DNA of 53,294 nucleotides from Candidatus Acidiferrales bacterium (GTDB lineage Bacteria; Acidobacteriota; Terriglobia; Acidoferrales; UBA7541). This document shows positions 9,332-19,337 of the stretch, piece after piece. Below the pieces are notes generated by a model. It was not told the origin of the DNA and did no database searches. It saw nothing but the letters and a program-made list of their open reading frames with translations. Both the position numbers and the translations under genes were made by a program. Positions within the stretch are counted from its first letter, which is position 1, and each line of letters starts with the position of its first letter. The stretch is taken from contig JASHYE010000326.1 in the NCBI GenBank assembly GCA_030043155.1, positions 1-53,294 on the forward strand, given 5' to 3'.

Positions 9332-9372
9332 GAGCATGAGCGGTTTCTCTGGCGCGGGGGAGGCAGCACGCA

Positions 9373-11379
9373 ATGACCATTGGAAAAAAGCTCTATTGGG
9401 GATTCGGATCTATTCTCCTGATTCTGTCCATTGTCTTCGCGGTGAATTTCACTGCGCTGCTGCGCGAGCATTCCGTCCGCAAGCAGGCCGCCGCGACCCT
9501 CGCAAGTGTTCAGGTCATTGAGTCCGTTCGCTACGACATGATGGAGGCCCGGCTGGATCTTCGCAATTTTCTGCTGAGCGGTGATCCTCGCATCGAAGCC
9601 GCAACAAACAAACAAGAAAATGACCTGATGGACTACATTGCGAAGGCCAAGGCCACCACTGACAATGACGTTCTGCGAAGCGCTCTCGCTCAGGTCGAAA
9701 CCGGCGAACAGGAGTGGAACCAGAACTTCGCGCAGCCGCTGATCGCAAAGCGCCATCAAGTCGACTCTGGTGATGCTACCGTTTCGGATTTACAGGTTTT
9801 CTATCTTGAGAAAAATCCCGGCGCATGGATCGACAAATCGATTGAAGTGCTAGACGACGCCGGAACGCAAATCCGCCACTCCCTTGACGCTGCAAATGAA
9901 TCTGCCGCACGCGACAGCACCATCAGCAGTGTCGGAAGCTCATTCGGAATGATTCTGGCCATTCTGCTTGGCCTTGCGATTGCCTACTACACAGCCAAAT
10001 CGATCACGGATCCACTGGATCATCTGATCGAAGTCGCTCATGAAATTGGCAGCGCTGGCGACTTGGACCATAATATCGATATCCGTCGCGAAGACGAGGT
10101 CGGCAGACTTGCCGACAATTTCCGCTCCATGGTCAGTCATCTCAAGCGAATGGCTGGCGTTTCTGCTGCCGTTGCCGAAGGCGAACTCACCTTGGAAATC
10201 GAGCCGCTCTCGAAGCGCGACACCATGGCTACAGCGTTTTCGCGTATGGCGCGTGGCCTGCGCGAAATGGTGCGCCGCGTCCGAGACACCGCGTCCCAGG
10301 TGGCCGCCGGCGCAAGCCAGATGGCTGCCGCGTCGGAAGAATCCGCAAAGATCAGTGTCCAAGCAGCGTCCGCCATCGACGAAGTCACCAGCACGATGCA
10401 CGAGATGAGCATAAATGTTCAAAACGTCGTCAGAAACACTCAGGTCCAGGCCTCCAGCGTCGCGGAAACATCCGCCTCCATCGAACAAATGGTTGCATCG
10501 ATTCAGCGCGTCGCGGATACGGCAAAAATCCTGCTCGACATCTGCCATCGTTCGCGCGTCGAAGTAGAAACCGGCATCACGACCATGGAGAAAGCTACCG
10601 AGGGACTGAATCGCACGAGCACTGCGATTCAGTCCTCCTCCGAAATCATTGGCCTGCTCGGTAAGCGCGCGGACAACATTGGCAAGATCATCGAAGTCAT
10701 CGACGATCTGGCGGAACAAACCAACCTTCTCGCATTGAATGCGGCCATCGAAGCCGCTCGCGCCGGAGAGCACGGGCTCGGTTTCGCCGTAGTCGCTGAC
10801 GAAGTGCGAAAGCTCGCCGAAAAATCCACCCAATCCACCAAGGAAATTGCTGAGCTTATCCAGGGCATTCAGGAAGAGGCGCGCCAAGCCGTCAATAATA
10901 TGGCCACCAGCACGCAAATGGTGCAGGACGGTCTCTTGCTCGGCCTCGACCTCAACAAAGCCTTCGGCAAGATCTCCAACGTGGTCAGCGAAGTCTACAA
11001 ATTCGCGCAGGAGATCGGCGCCGCGACAAATGAACAATCCGGTGGCTCTTCGCAAATTGCCAAGGCCACCTCACGCCTTACTGAAATCACGCAGGAGATC
11101 AACTCGTCGGTCGAAGAGCAAGCCTCCGGCGCGCAGGGTGTCGTCCGTGCAATGGAGAAAATGCGCGAGATTGTTCAGCAGTCGACGTCGAGCTCGACTG
11201 AGCTCGCCGCAGCCGCCGAGCAAATGTCCAAGCTTTCACGCGCGCTGCTGGAGAGCATGGGCCGCTTCCGGATTGACGAGGATCCGCGCGAATCGAAGCG
11301 AAGCTCTTCCTGGCGCTCCAACACCGTGCGTGAGGGAGCTTCTGAAGACTCATATCGTGATGTCCTTGTCAAGGCATAA
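9373..11379 (+). CDS. Methyl-accepting chemotaxis protein with CHASE3-like sensor
   Basis: The protein has 668 residues. TM1 is about residues 10-29 and TM2 about 193-212; between them lies a helical periplasmic domain with a CHASE3-like pattern ([21 protein letters not shown]). A HAMP domain follows (about 213-270), and the cytoplasmic bundle has the tip [38 protein letters not shown]. The start is supported by GGGGGAGG eight bases upstream. It heads a seven-gene chemotaxis operon. Candidate methylation helices flank the tip, consistent with CheR and CheB further along. The ligand cannot be told from sequence. Confidence 0.94.
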   Translation: MTIGKKLYWGFGSILLILSIVFAVNFTALLREHSVRKQAAATLASVQVIESVRYDMMEARLDLRNFLLSGDPRIEAATNKQENDLMDYIAKAKATTDNDVLRSALAQVETGEQEWNQNFAQPLIAKRHQVDSGDATVSDLQVFYLEKNPGAWIDKSIEVLDDAGTQIRHSLDAANESAARDSTISSVGSSFGMILAILLGLAIAYYTAKSITDPLDHLIEVAHEIGSAGDLDHNIDIRREDEVGRLADNFRSMVSHLKRMAGVSAAVAEGELTLEIEPLSKRDTMATAFSRMARGLREMVRRVRDTASQVAAGASQMAAASEESAKISVQAASAIDEVTSTMHEMSINVQNVVRNTQVQASSVAETSASIEQMVASIQRVADTAKILLDICHRSRVEVETGITTMEKATEGLNRTSTAIQSSSEIIGLLGKRADNIGKIIEVIDDLAEQTNLLALNAAIEAARAGEHGLGFAVVADEVRKLAEKSTQSTKEIAELIQGIQEEARQAVNNMATSTQMVQDGLLLGLDLNKAFGKISNVVSEVYKFAQEIGAATNEQSGGSSQIAKATSRLTEITQEINSSVEEQASGAQGVVRAMEKMREIVQQSTSSSTELAAAAEQMSKLSRALLESMGRFRIDEDPRESKRSSSWRSNTVREGASEDSYRDVLVKA

Positions 11380-11436
11380 GACAAATAGTATTGGCCGATA
11401 TCTGATGACACCCAAACTGAACACCGCGAAGCAAAG

Positions 11437-11919
11437 ATGACGCGAGACCTCCAGATCGTCGGCTTACGCGTTGGTCGCGAGACATATGGTGTCCCCATCT
11501 CCGTCGTTCGCGAGATCGTTCGCGTGCCTGACATTACTGCGGTCCCTAATTCCCAGAAACATGTCGAGGGAGTCATCAACCTTCGCGGCAAAATCATTTC
11601 TGTGATTGATCTGCGTAAGCGCTTTGGGGAAACTGAGATTGAAGCCAGCAAGAAAAACCGCATCGTTGTCGTCGAGCTCGAAAATCGCACTGTTGGGCTC
11701 ATCGTGAACGCCGCATCAGAGGTCCTCAAGATCCCCCCTTCTGATATCGAGCCACCCAACTCCGTCTTCCTGAATGGCGAAGTGGATTATGTGACCGGCG
11801 TCGGAAAACTAAAGGATCGGTTGGTTATTCTTATCGATTTGAACAAGCTGCTCAGTAGCAACGAATCGCAGCGCCTCGATGACGTCACATCGCCCGTCGA
11901 GCATTTGGTTCAGCAGTGA
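11437..11919 (+). CDS. cheW: CheW coupling protein
   Basis: The protein has 160 residues and is essentially one CheW domain: QIVGLRVGRETYGVPISVVREIVRVPDITAVPNSQKHVEGVINLRGKIISVIDLRKRFG is its first half, with the family signature GVINLRGKIISVIDLRKRFG, and DYVTGVGKLKDRLVILIDLNKLL near the end. It should bridge the upstream MCP and CheA (12853). It is a plainer CheW than the one at 2287, with a standard length and no acidic arm. Confidence 0.95.
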   Translation: MTRDLQIVGLRVGRETYGVPISVVREIVRVPDITAVPNSQKHVEGVINLRGKIISVIDLRKRFGETEIEASKKNRIVVVELENRTVGLIVNAASEVLKIPPSDIEPPNSVFLNGEVDYVTGVGKLKDRLVILIDLNKLLSSNESQRLDDVTSPVEHLVQQ

Positions 11920-11950
11920 CCGGGCTGCGGATAGCGAGAAAGCAATCAAA

Positions 11951-12856
11951 ATGGCGACCCTAACACTTCCAGTCCCGCTCACAGAACCTGAGCTTAAGCT
12001 CCTCCAGACTCTTGTCTACCAAGAATGCGGAATGTGCTTCGATGAACATCGCATCCATTTCCTTTGTGACCGCCTGCAGCGCCGGCTCAAGGCCTGCAAT
12101 ATGGATTCTTTTTATAACTACTACCGCTTGCTCACCAGTCACAACGGGAAAAAAGAACTGGCGGCCTTGCTTGAGAACCTTACCGTGAATGAAACGAGTT
12201 TCTTCCGCAACTTGCCGCAGCTCGAACTATTCTCCAAAGTCATCCTGGAAAATCTGCTTCACCGCAAACAAGAGCGTCGTGATTTTTCGCTCCGTCTCTG
12301 GAGTGCTGGTTGCTCCACGGGTCAAGAACCCTACACAATGGCCATCGAAGTATGCAATGCACTCGCTTACTACTACTTGCGCAATCCGCTGCCCCTCGAT
12401 ATGCCCTCACCCAAGCCGCTGGTCCCGCCGCCATGGAAAGTCGAAGTCGTTGCTTCGGATATCAGTTATTCCGCATTGCTGCAAGGCGAGCAAGCGCTCT
12501 ATTCGGAACCACAGATGGAAACTGTCGACTACACTTGCCGTTTGCGATACTTCGATAAGCAAGGCGACAAATATGCCGTCAAACCTGCGCTAAAGAGCCT
12601 CGTACAGTTTGACTTCCACAATCTCAAAACAGAATTCCTGCCGCAGCATAACGACATTATTTTCTGCCGCAACGTCATGATCTATTTCGATGAAGCCGAA
12701 CAGAAGCGCCTTATCGAAAAATTCTATCGCTGCTTGAATCCCGAGGGTTTTTTGTTCGTCGGCCACGCGGAGAGCCTTTTTGGACTCACCACCAAATTCA
12801 AAATGGTTCATCAGAATAACGGTACCGCCTATCAGCGCGTCGAGGTCCCCGCATGA
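11951..12856 (+). CDS. cheR: CheR chemoreceptor methyltransferase
   Basis: The protein has 301 residues from ATG at 11951; the in-frame extension back to 11879 overlaps the CheW gene and adds residues unlike the family. The N-terminal domain has ENLTVNETSFFRN, the SAM site is LWSAGCSTGQEPYTMAIE, and ASDIS, FDFHNL and IFCRNVMIYFDEAEQ follow. Residues about 145-170 (AYYYLRNPLPLDMPSPKPLVPPP) form a proline-rich insertion not found in most CheR proteins. Its TGA overlaps the cheA ATG. Confidence 0.95.
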   Translation: MATLTLPVPLTEPELKLLQTLVYQECGMCFDEHRIHFLCDRLQRRLKACNMDSFYNYYRLLTSHNGKKELAALLENLTVNETSFFRNLPQLELFSKVILENLLHRKQERRDFSLRLWSAGCSTGQEPYTMAIEVCNALAYYYLRNPLPLDMPSPKPLVPPPWKVEVVASDISYSALLQGEQALYSEPQMETVDYTCRLRYFDKQGDKYAVKPALKSLVQFDFHNLKTEFLPQHNDIIFCRNVMIYFDEAEQKRLIEKFYRCLNPEGFLFVGHAESLFGLTTKFKMVHQNNGTAYQRVEVPA

Positions 12857-14949
12857 ACTTCTTCGACGAGGATCGAGCCGCCGAGTTGCGCGACCTGTTC
12901 TTCGAAAGTGCGGAGGAATTGCTTCAGCAGCTAAATGAGGCCGGTCTAGCGCTCGAATCCCGTCCTGATGACGCCGAAATCATTCGCCGCATACGGCGGA
13001 CTGTCCACACGCTCAAGGGCGATTCAGCCGCATGCGGCTTCCGCGAACTAAGCACTCTGGCGCATGAAATGGAAGATGCGCTCCACCCCGATGCCTTGCA
13101 TAGCATACAGGGCTCGATTGTCGAGATTGTGTTCAGCGCAGCCGATACATTTCAAGCAATGCTCGCTGCATACCGCCTGAATGTACCCCCTCCCCTTGGT
13201 GAAGAGCTTCGCGATCACATCCGTCAAATCGCTAAAGGTCCCAGAGAAGCGCCGGCCAGAGCTGCCGCGCTTCCGGAATCTGACCGGAAATTTGACTGGA
13301 GTGAAGTTCAGCGCCAACGCATTGCCGAATCCCTCGGTCGCGATCTTCCTGTCTACAATATCGGACTGGAAATTGACCCGGCGATCGGCATGCACGCCGC
13401 TGGTTTTCAGCTCGTGCGCAATGTTCTTCAAAACGTCGGCGCGATACTCGCAATCTATCCCGTTGATGCTGCCGCTGCGGAATACGCCTCCCACATTGAG
13501 GCCGCTCTCGCTACCGACGTTCCTGAGCAGGTACTCGCCACAAAATGCAAGATCCCTTCGGTTGTCTCTCGTGTAACCTTGGAACGCATTTCCGAGGCGC
13601 AACAGCCCTCGCAGGATGTCTTGGATGTGCTCCTTCAGGCCGAAGCGAGAGCTTCTGGATCGGCAATCCCTGCGCGGACGAATGTCTCGGTGGAGAAACC
13701 GGAAGAACATGAGGGGCACGAACGGCCTGCCACAACGGTATCTCGATTGGCTTCGGACCAGACTCTACGTGTAGACGCCGACCGCATCGATACCGTTCTC
13801 AATCTCATCGGCGAATTGATCATTGGGAAGTCAATGCTTCATCGCACGATCATCGAGTTCGACAAGAGTCATGCCAAAGATCCGCTGCGCAGTCGTTTTG
13901 CGGATGCACTTGCACTCCAATCCCGCGTTCTCGAAGAGCTTCAGCGCTCCGTAATGAAAATTCGCATGGTCCCCGTAGAACATCTCTTTCGTCGTTTTCC
14001 AAGGTTAGTTCGAGATGTTGCAAAAGCCCTCGATCGAGAGGTTGTGTTGACTTTTTCGGGTGAAGACACTGATCTGGATAAGGGCATTCTCGACGCGCTT
14101 GCTGAACCACTCGCCCACCTGGTTCGTAACGCTGTCAGCCACGGCATCGAGACTCCAAGTGAGCGCCAAGCGGCCGGCAAAAAACCGTGTGGGACCGTGC
14201 ACCTCAGTGCCTACCATCAAGGAAATCAGATGGTCATAGAAGTTTCCGATGATGGCCGAGGCATCCGGCGCGAGAAACTTGTTCAACGAGCGATTGAGCG
14301 TGGCACGATTTCGGCAGCCGATGCTGCCAAGCTCAGTGAGGCTGAGGCGGCACGATTAATTTTCGAGCCCGGCCTCAGCACCGCCGATCAAGTCAGTGAG
14401 GTCAGCGGCCGTGGTGTCGGCATGGACATTGTCGCAACGGCAATCGAGCGTCTGAAGGGCACAATAGAGCTGGAAAGTACACCCGGCTCCGGTACGAAAT
14501 TCCGGATACTCGTACCCCTGACCCTCGCCAGCATTCAGGCCCTCCTTTTCCGCGTTAGCGGACGCCTCTACGCCGCGCCCATCGCCAACGTGGTCGAGAT
14601 CACCCGCATTACGCGTGCTGAAATCCATCACGTGGACAACAAGAGTGTAATTCGTCTTCGAGACCAGTTGCTTACATTGATCTATCTTGACGATGCTCAT
14701 CCTGCTCTGGCAGCTAACAAGCTTTTTGTCGTTGTGATTGGGGCTGGTGAACGGAAATTCGGCCTCGTTGTGGATGCCCTCATGGGTGAGGAGGAGTTGG
14801 TCATTAAAGCTCTCGATGACAGGCTTGCTTCATCTGATGTAATTACCGGGGCTTCGATTCTCGGCGATGGCACCGTTGTCCTGATTCTCAATATTTCCGC
14901 CCTCGCCGGCCGTCTCGGTCGTCAGCCTGCCCTGGGAGCCATCGCATGA
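12853..14949 (+). CDS. cheA: CheA chemotaxis histidine kinase
   Basis: The protein has 698 residues. The Hpt domain (about 1-110) has the phosphorylation site VHTLKGDSAACGF with His52. A middle region (about 135-290) probably holds the P2/CheY-docking part. Then come the dimerisation helices (LNLIGELIIGKSMLHRTI), the HATPase domain (HLVRNAVSHGIETP, DDGRGI, GRGVGMDIV) and a C-terminal CheW-like regulatory domain. It autophosphorylates in response to the MCP and passes phosphate to CheY and CheB. It overlaps cheR and cheB by ATGA, so production of the three is coupled. Confidence 0.96.
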   Translation: MNFFDEDRAAELRDLFFESAEELLQQLNEAGLALESRPDDAEIIRRIRRTVHTLKGDSAACGFRELSTLAHEMEDALHPDALHSIQGSIVEIVFSAADTFQAMLAAYRLNVPPPLGEELRDHIRQIAKGPREAPARAAALPESDRKFDWSEVQRQRIAESLGRDLPVYNIGLEIDPAIGMHAAGFQLVRNVLQNVGAILAIYPVDAAAAEYASHIEAALATDVPEQVLATKCKIPSVVSRVTLERISEAQQPSQDVLDVLLQAEARASGSAIPARTNVSVEKPEEHEGHERPATTVSRLASDQTLRVDADRIDTVLNLIGELIIGKSMLHRTIIEFDKSHAKDPLRSRFADALALQSRVLEELQRSVMKIRMVPVEHLFRRFPRLVRDVAKALDREVVLTFSGEDTDLDKGILDALAEPLAHLVRNAVSHGIETPSERQAAGKKPCGTVHLSAYHQGNQMVIEVSDDGRGIRREKLVQRAIERGTISAADAAKLSEAEAARLIFEPGLSTADQVSEVSGRGVGMDIVATAIERLKGTIELESTPGSGTKFRILVPLTLASIQALLFRVSGRLYAAPIANVVEITRITRAEIHHVDNKSVIRLRDQLLTLIYLDDAHPALAANKLFVVVIGAGERKFGLVVDALMGEEELVIKALDDRLASSDVITGASILGDGTVVLILNISALAGRLGRQPALGAIA

Positions 14950-16046
14950 GCCAACCCGTTCGCGTACTTGTTGTGGATGATTCCGCATTGATGCGGAAAC
15001 TCATTCCGCAAGTCCTGGAAAAGGATGGCTCCATAAAGGTTATCGGCACAGCCATGGATGGTTCCTTTGGACTGAAGAAAATCGAGGAGCTGAAACCGAA
15101 TGTCGTCACGCTCGATCTTGAGATGCCGCGAATGAATGGCATCGAAATGATGCGCGAAATTACCCGCCGCTATCGTGTGCCCGTAATTCTCTTCAGCGCC
15201 CACTCCCGCGATGGTGCGCAAGAGACACTGAAGGCGCTGGCGCTCGGCGCATTTGACTTCGTCACCAAACCCGCCAATGCCGCTGCGGGGAATTTGCAAG
15301 CCATTGCTCAGGAGCTCGCCCTCAAAATCAAGGCCGCTGCAATTTCTGGTATTCCGAAGATGATTGCAGAGATTCCGCCCGCTCGCTTGAAAGCGCGCCT
15401 GCCGAAAGGCCAGCAGTTTCGGCCACCCTCGCGTGTCGTTGCCATTGGAGTTTCCACGGGCGGGCCTAATGCGCTCGAATATTTGCTTTCGCAACTACCG
15501 GCGGATTTTGCGGGTTGTTTGCTGATCGCTCAGCACATGCCCGCAGGTTTCACCGAAATGCTTGCCAAGCGCCTCGACGAATGTTCCCCCCTTCAAGTGC
15601 GTGAAGCTTGTTCTGGAGATCAACTCTTTGCCGGACAGGTGCTCGTCTGCCCTGGCAATCGCCACCTGCTCGTTCGCAATACTCCTCATGGGTACATCGC
15701 CGTAGTTTCCGATTCTCCCCGCATCAACGGACATCGCCCATCCGCCGATATTCTCTTCCGCTCGATTGCCAAGGAATTCAGCTCCCGAGCTATTGCTTTG
15801 TTGATGACCGGCATGGGCGACGACGGCGCCGAAGCAATCGGCATGGTCAAAGACGCTGGAGGATTGGCGCTCGTGCAGGATTTCACCTCGTGTGTCGTCG
15901 ACAGCATGCCGCGCAGCGCCGTTGCGCGGGGGCACATCAATCGCGTCGTCGATCTTGAGGCGCTGCCCAATTTTCTTTATGCCCAGTGCGCGGAAGACTT
16001 TTCCGGTACTGCGCAACATCGAGGGACGGTCGCTCAGACCCATTAG
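14946..16046 (+). CDS. cheB: CheB protein-glutamate methylesterase
   Basis: The protein has 366 residues. The receiver (about 5-120) has VVDDSALMRK, Asp57 in VVTLDLEMPRMNG and FVTKP. A linker of about 45 residues follows. The methylesterase domain has the catalytic serine in AIGVSTGGPNALE, the histidine in IAQHMPAGFT and the aspartate region MTGMGDDGAEA. It removes methyl groups added by CheR. It overlaps cheA by ATGA. Confidence 0.96.
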   Translation: MSQPVRVLVVDDSALMRKLIPQVLEKDGSIKVIGTAMDGSFGLKKIEELKPNVVTLDLEMPRMNGIEMMREITRRYRVPVILFSAHSRDGAQETLKALALGAFDFVTKPANAAAGNLQAIAQELALKIKAAAISGIPKMIAEIPPARLKARLPKGQQFRPPSRVVAIGVSTGGPNALEYLLSQLPADFAGCLLIAQHMPAGFTEMLAKRLDECSPLQVREACSGDQLFAGQVLVCPGNRHLLVRNTPHGYIAVVSDSPRINGHRPSADILFRSIAKEFSSRAIALLMTGMGDDGAEAIGMVKDAGGLALVQDFTSCVVDSMPRSAVARGHINRVVDLEALPNFLYAQCAEDFSGTAQHRGTVAQTH

Positions 16047-16081
16047 CAATGCCAAGCGAAATTAGTTGGAAGGAGATGGCC

Positions 16082-16531
16082 ATGAAATCATTTGCTCCAT
16101 TGACGCGAAGAGAGGATAGCCAGCCGGTCCGCTATCTCGTTGTGGACGATTCCGTCTTCGCCAGAAAAAACCTCGGGAAGATGATCAACACTTTTGGCGG
16201 TGAAGTTGCCGGCGAGGCTGGCGACGGCTGCACCGCCATCACCGAATTCGAACGCACGAGGCCCGACATCGTCCTGATGGATATCACTATGCCGCAGATG
16301 GAGGGCATCGAGGCCGTCGAGCGCATCGTGCGCCAGCATCCTGAGGCGCGCATCGTGATGGTCTCGTCGGTCGGCTATCAGGATAACATTCTAGCCGCAC
16401 TCCAAAAAGGCGCCCGCCACTTTGTACAGAAGCCCGTAAAGCCTGATGTCCTGTATGAAATCATTCGCTATGTACTCACGGACGAAGACGCGCACAAACA
16501 ACCCGCGCCTGCAGGAGAAGCACGCTCATGA
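16082..16531 (+). CDS. cheY: CheY-like receiver protein
   Basis: The protein has 149 residues from ATG at 16082, chosen because GGAAGGAG ends six bases before it; an in-frame opening back to 15986 overlaps cheB. The receiver has YLVVDDSVFARKNL, the phospho-acceptor Asp in IVLMDITMPQMEG, VSS and VQKPVKPD. There is no output domain. About 15 residues precede the first strand, slightly more than in a minimal CheY. It is probably the output of the CheA above, and CheX next door would dephosphorylate it. Confidence 0.93.
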   Translation: MKSFAPLTRREDSQPVRYLVVDDSVFARKNLGKMINTFGGEVAGEAGDGCTAITEFERTRPDIVLMDITMPQMEGIEAVERIVRQHPEARIVMVSSVGYQDNILAALQKGARHFVQKPVKPDVLYEIIRYVLTDEDAHKQPAPAGEARS

Positions 16532-17028
16532 AGATGCAGCTCATTCAACCTTTCATCAGCGCCGCAGACTGCGTCTTGGCATCCGCGCTTCAGGGTCCGG
16601 CAAAGATCGGCGACTTGAGCATGGACGAAGGCGGCTCCCTTCTGCATGGACCTGCAGTTCGCATCGTCATTCACGGCGAAATCGAAGGCTGCATTATTGT
16701 CGATATGGCACCGGAGACCGCCGCCCGCGTTGCGACTACGCTCGCTGGCGAAGACATTGAACCTTCCGATCAACTCATCAGCGAAACTGTCTTCGAGTTG
16801 GCGAACATGATGATCGGAAATGCCGTTACCCTCCTGAATGACCACGGCTATCAATTCAAGGTTCTGCCGCCTGAAAAGCACACCGAAAACAAGAATGTGC
16901 AAAACCGGACCGACATGGAGGAGACCGCCATTTATTTCGAGACTTCCTGTGGCCGCATTTTCCTGAATATCTGCATGCGCTACAACCCTCGCCCACGGAG
17001 CGAACGCATGCCCATGTTGACTCACTAA
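16528..17028 (+). CDS. cheX: CheX-type CheY phosphatase
   Basis: The protein has 166 residues and matches the CheX/CheC fold. SETVFELANMMIGNAV carries the E-x2-N active-site helix typical of CheX phosphatases, and glycine-rich strands (IVIHGEIEGCIIVDM) precede it. It should remove phosphate from the CheY made just before it; the two genes overlap by ATGA. The C-terminal stretch after ICMRYNPRP is short and basic. It closes the chemotaxis operon and meets the PilZ gene head-on five bases later. Confidence 0.85.
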   Translation: MKMQLIQPFISAADCVLASALQGPAKIGDLSMDEGGSLLHGPAVRIVIHGEIEGCIIVDMAPETAARVATTLAGEDIEPSDQLISETVFELANMMIGNAVTLLNDHGYQFKVLPPEKHTENKNVQNRTDMEETAIYFETSCGRIFLNICMRYNPRPRSERMPMLTH

Positions 17029-17033
17029 AGACT

Positions 17034-17876
17034 CTAAGCCGGCGCATCTTTCCGCAAGTATTTCGCCCCGTGCCGGTAAAGTCCCGCCGTCGGCAGCGCC
17101 CGAACGTGCACCACAATTGCCGGCACGAACACGTTCGCCATTCCCGGTGTGTACGGCACGGCAACTTCCACCTGTGCCCCCTCCTGATAGCGATTCTTCG
17201 TGCGAAACGCAATCCCCTGCCGCGAAACGTTCTCGCACACGGCCATCTCCTCCGTGCCCGGCTTTTCCCGCACGCAGGCTGTCAGCCGCGTATCGTACCG
17301 CGTCGTCTCCCGCTCTGGCGTGGCGAGTGCTGATCCTCCGGCTTCACGCTGTTTCTCTGAACCGTTGCCGCGCACCATCGATTCCAGTGGCTGCTTCCAT
17401 ATCGTTGGAGCTTCGCAGATCCGGCACTGCCGCGCGAATAAGTGATTCGCTTCAAATTCCTTCAGCTCCCGCGAATCCAAATATGCCAGCTCCTGACTCC
17501 TGCAGTGCGAGCATTCCACCAAAAGCCTCACTACCGCATCAATCGATCGTTCCGGCGCCGGAAATTCGATCCCCCAAAAATCCAGATCGGGATCCACAAA
17601 CGAAACTCCATATTCACCGCCGCTCGATGTTTCTTTCTCGCATGCCACCACTCTCACGTCCGCCTGCCGGATTGAGCCGTCAGTCGCTCGCCGCCGCACG
17701 GTCACGGTCTGTCCAGCGCGCAGTTTATGGTTAAGTGCAACCAGCGCCCCATGACGGTTCACCACCACAGTTCTGGCGGTTTCGAGAAATGGCCGTCCTT
17801 GTGCGTCGGTACCCATCGTTTCGAGTGTAAACGAGATAGAAATCCGGTCACTACGGCGGTTGCTGCGCGAATCCAT
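17034..17876 (-). CDS. Protein with two PilZ-like domains and a zinc-ribbon-like middle
   Basis: The protein has 280 residues from ATG at 17876 (GAGG five bases upstream); a GTG at 17906 would add ten residues. The N-terminal third resembles a PilZ domain (RSNRRSDRISISFTLE, later YGVSFVDPDLDFWG), though the usual RxxxR and D/NxSxxG residues are only partly kept. The middle has CSHC...CRIC spaced like a zinc ribbon (about residues 133-172). The C-terminal domain is a better PilZ match (TRYDTRLTACVREKPG...ENVSRQGIAFRTKNRYQEGAQVEV). PilZ domains often bind cyclic di-GMP; whether this one does is unclear. Confidence 0.75.
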   Translation of the reverse strand: MDSRSNRRSDRISISFTLETMGTDAQGRPFLETARTVVVNRHGALVALNHKLRAGQTVTVRRRATDGSIRQADVRVVACEKETSSGGEYGVSFVDPDLDFWGIEFPAPERSIDAVVRLLVECSHCRSQELAYLDSRELKEFEANHLFARQCRICEAPTIWKQPLESMVRGNGSEKQREAGGSALATPERETTRYDTRLTACVREKPGTEEMAVCENVSRQGIAFRTKNRYQEGAQVEVAVPYTPGMANVFVPAIVVHVRALPTAGLYRHGAKYLRKDAPA

Positions 17877-18074
17877 GCAGTCCTCGGTTGAGTTCAACTC
17901 TCTCACGGTAAGCTAGCACAGCGAATCGTTTCTGCTGCAGCGTGCAGCTATGCTGTTTCCCAAAGCGCACTATATTGATTTTCATGCTCCCACCGCATCA
18001 CTTGCGAGCAGGCACACGAGCGTGCGAAAATCAGCATGAACATCTGCGACTTAGAACGATTTGTATCCATTCCT

Positions 18075-18146
18075 TGGCGATATCGTCTAAAGGTTAGGAC
18101 GGAGCCCTCTCAAGGCTCAAATCCGGGTTCGAGTCCCGGTATCGCT
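18075..18146 (+). tRNA. tRNA-Glu (anticodon CTC)
   Basis: A cloverleaf folds by hand: acceptor GGCGATA/TATCGCT with one G-T pair, D arm GTCTAAAGGTTAGGAC, anticodon stem GAGCC/GGCTC with loop CTCTCAA giving anticodon CTC, a four-base variable loop and T arm CCGGG-TTCGAGT-CCCGG. The discriminator is A and CCA is not encoded. A broken integrase gene starts about 50 bases downstream, the usual arrangement for an element inserted at a tRNA. Confidence 0.93.
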
Positions 18147-18199
18147 AATCCCCTCAAAAAAGCCCCGTAAAACCGCAAGTGGCACAAGAATAGGGCAAA

Positions 18200-19337
18200 T
18201 TGGCACTGCTCTCCTGCCGGAATCCAGAGAAACCCGGTATTAGACCGGGAGGAGGACGACATGGGAAGCCGTCGATCTGGCAGAGGACGAAGGAAGGAAA
18301 CAAGTACCCGTGGAGAAAAGTGGCCGAGTTCCACGGGAACGGGCAGCCGAAGGTTGACCCGTCCGCCACGCAGCTCGCCGTGCGCTATCATCTGCGGGGC
18401 GAGGCGAGGTGGGAGACCTGCCGGAGCGCGGAGGACGCCGTTCTCGCCGTCCGCAAGGCGGAGGCACAGATAATGGCGGCGAAGAACGGGCTGAAACTCG
18501 CCGACGAATCGGCCCCAGCGCCAGTCGTGCGGAGGGCGGAAAACGGCACGCTGCGGGCCGCCGCGGACGAGTAGCTCGACGAGATCAGGCGGCACAGGCG
18601 ACCGAGGACTTACGCCGCGTATGCGTGCGCTCTCAACACGTTCGTGACGGGTTGCGGCTTGCGAGGGGGCCTCAACCAGACCACGGTCTACCACCGATTC
18701 AGCATGCTGCTCACGTTCCTAATGAAAAATGGCATCGATGTCACGCTGCCGAAAGGCGAGCGACCGAAGCCTCGCGTCTTGAGCAAGGATGGCACCGACA
18801 TCGAAACGTATAGCGACATCGATATCAGGAAGTTGCTCGCGATGTGCAGGGATGAGCTGGACCGCCTGATCGTGCTGGTCGCCAGCGAGAGCGGCATGCG
18901 CCGCGCCGAGGTGGCGCACTTGGAGCGAGAACATATACGACGGCACGATCGTCGTGCGGGCGGAGAAAACGAAATACGATTTCACTACGAAGAAATGGAA
19001 GGGTCGCACGGTCGGCGTGCCAAGCTGGCTCACCGACAAGCTCCACGCCTACGCGGCCACACTTCCAGCCAAGCAGACGCTCTTGTTCCCGAGCAGGAAC
19101 GGGCGACCGTCCGGCAAGGCGCTGAACGGCTTGGCGAATCACCTCTGCCGCAACGCCAGGGTCAAGGTGCCACGGACGATGAGCGGCGAGCGTCAGCCGT
19201 TCCACGGCTTCCGCAGCTACGCAGCCATCAAACGCTTGCGCGAGGGCCGCACGATTTACGAGGTGATGGAATGGCAAGGTGGGCAGCGTCGTCCCGATGC
19301 GGCGCTAAACCTTGACATTTCATGCGAAGTTCTTTAG
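18200..19337 (+). pseudogene. Decayed tyrosine recombinase (phage-type integrase)
   Basis: One reading frame gives the N-terminal part, then a TAG stop at 18572-18574 where relatives would carry a tyrosine (ADE-stop-LDEIRRHRRPRTYAAYACALNTF). The frame continues through TVYHRFSMLLTFLMKNGI and SGMRRAEVAHLE, which holds the first catalytic arginine. Around 18925 the frame shifts, and the match resumes as IYDGTIVVRAEKTKYDFTTKKWKGR... with FHGFRSYAAIKRL carrying the H-x-x-R motif. The final tyrosine region is not recognisable. About 20 residues also seem lost between CGLRG and GLNQTTVYH. It sits beside tRNA-Glu and is the remnant of an integrative element; it cannot be active. Confidence 0.8.

Noticed and set aside
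9940..11055. 371-codon open frame on the minus strand
   Set aside because: It lies wholly opposite the MCP gene and reads as the complement of its repeated signalling domain; no known domain.
13048..13719. 223-codon open frame on the minus strand
   Set aside because: Antisense to cheA with no ribosome-binding site or recognisable motif.
16468..17238. 256-codon open frame on the minus strand across CheX and PilZ genes
   Set aside because: It overlaps two well-supported genes and its protein is low in recognisable structure.
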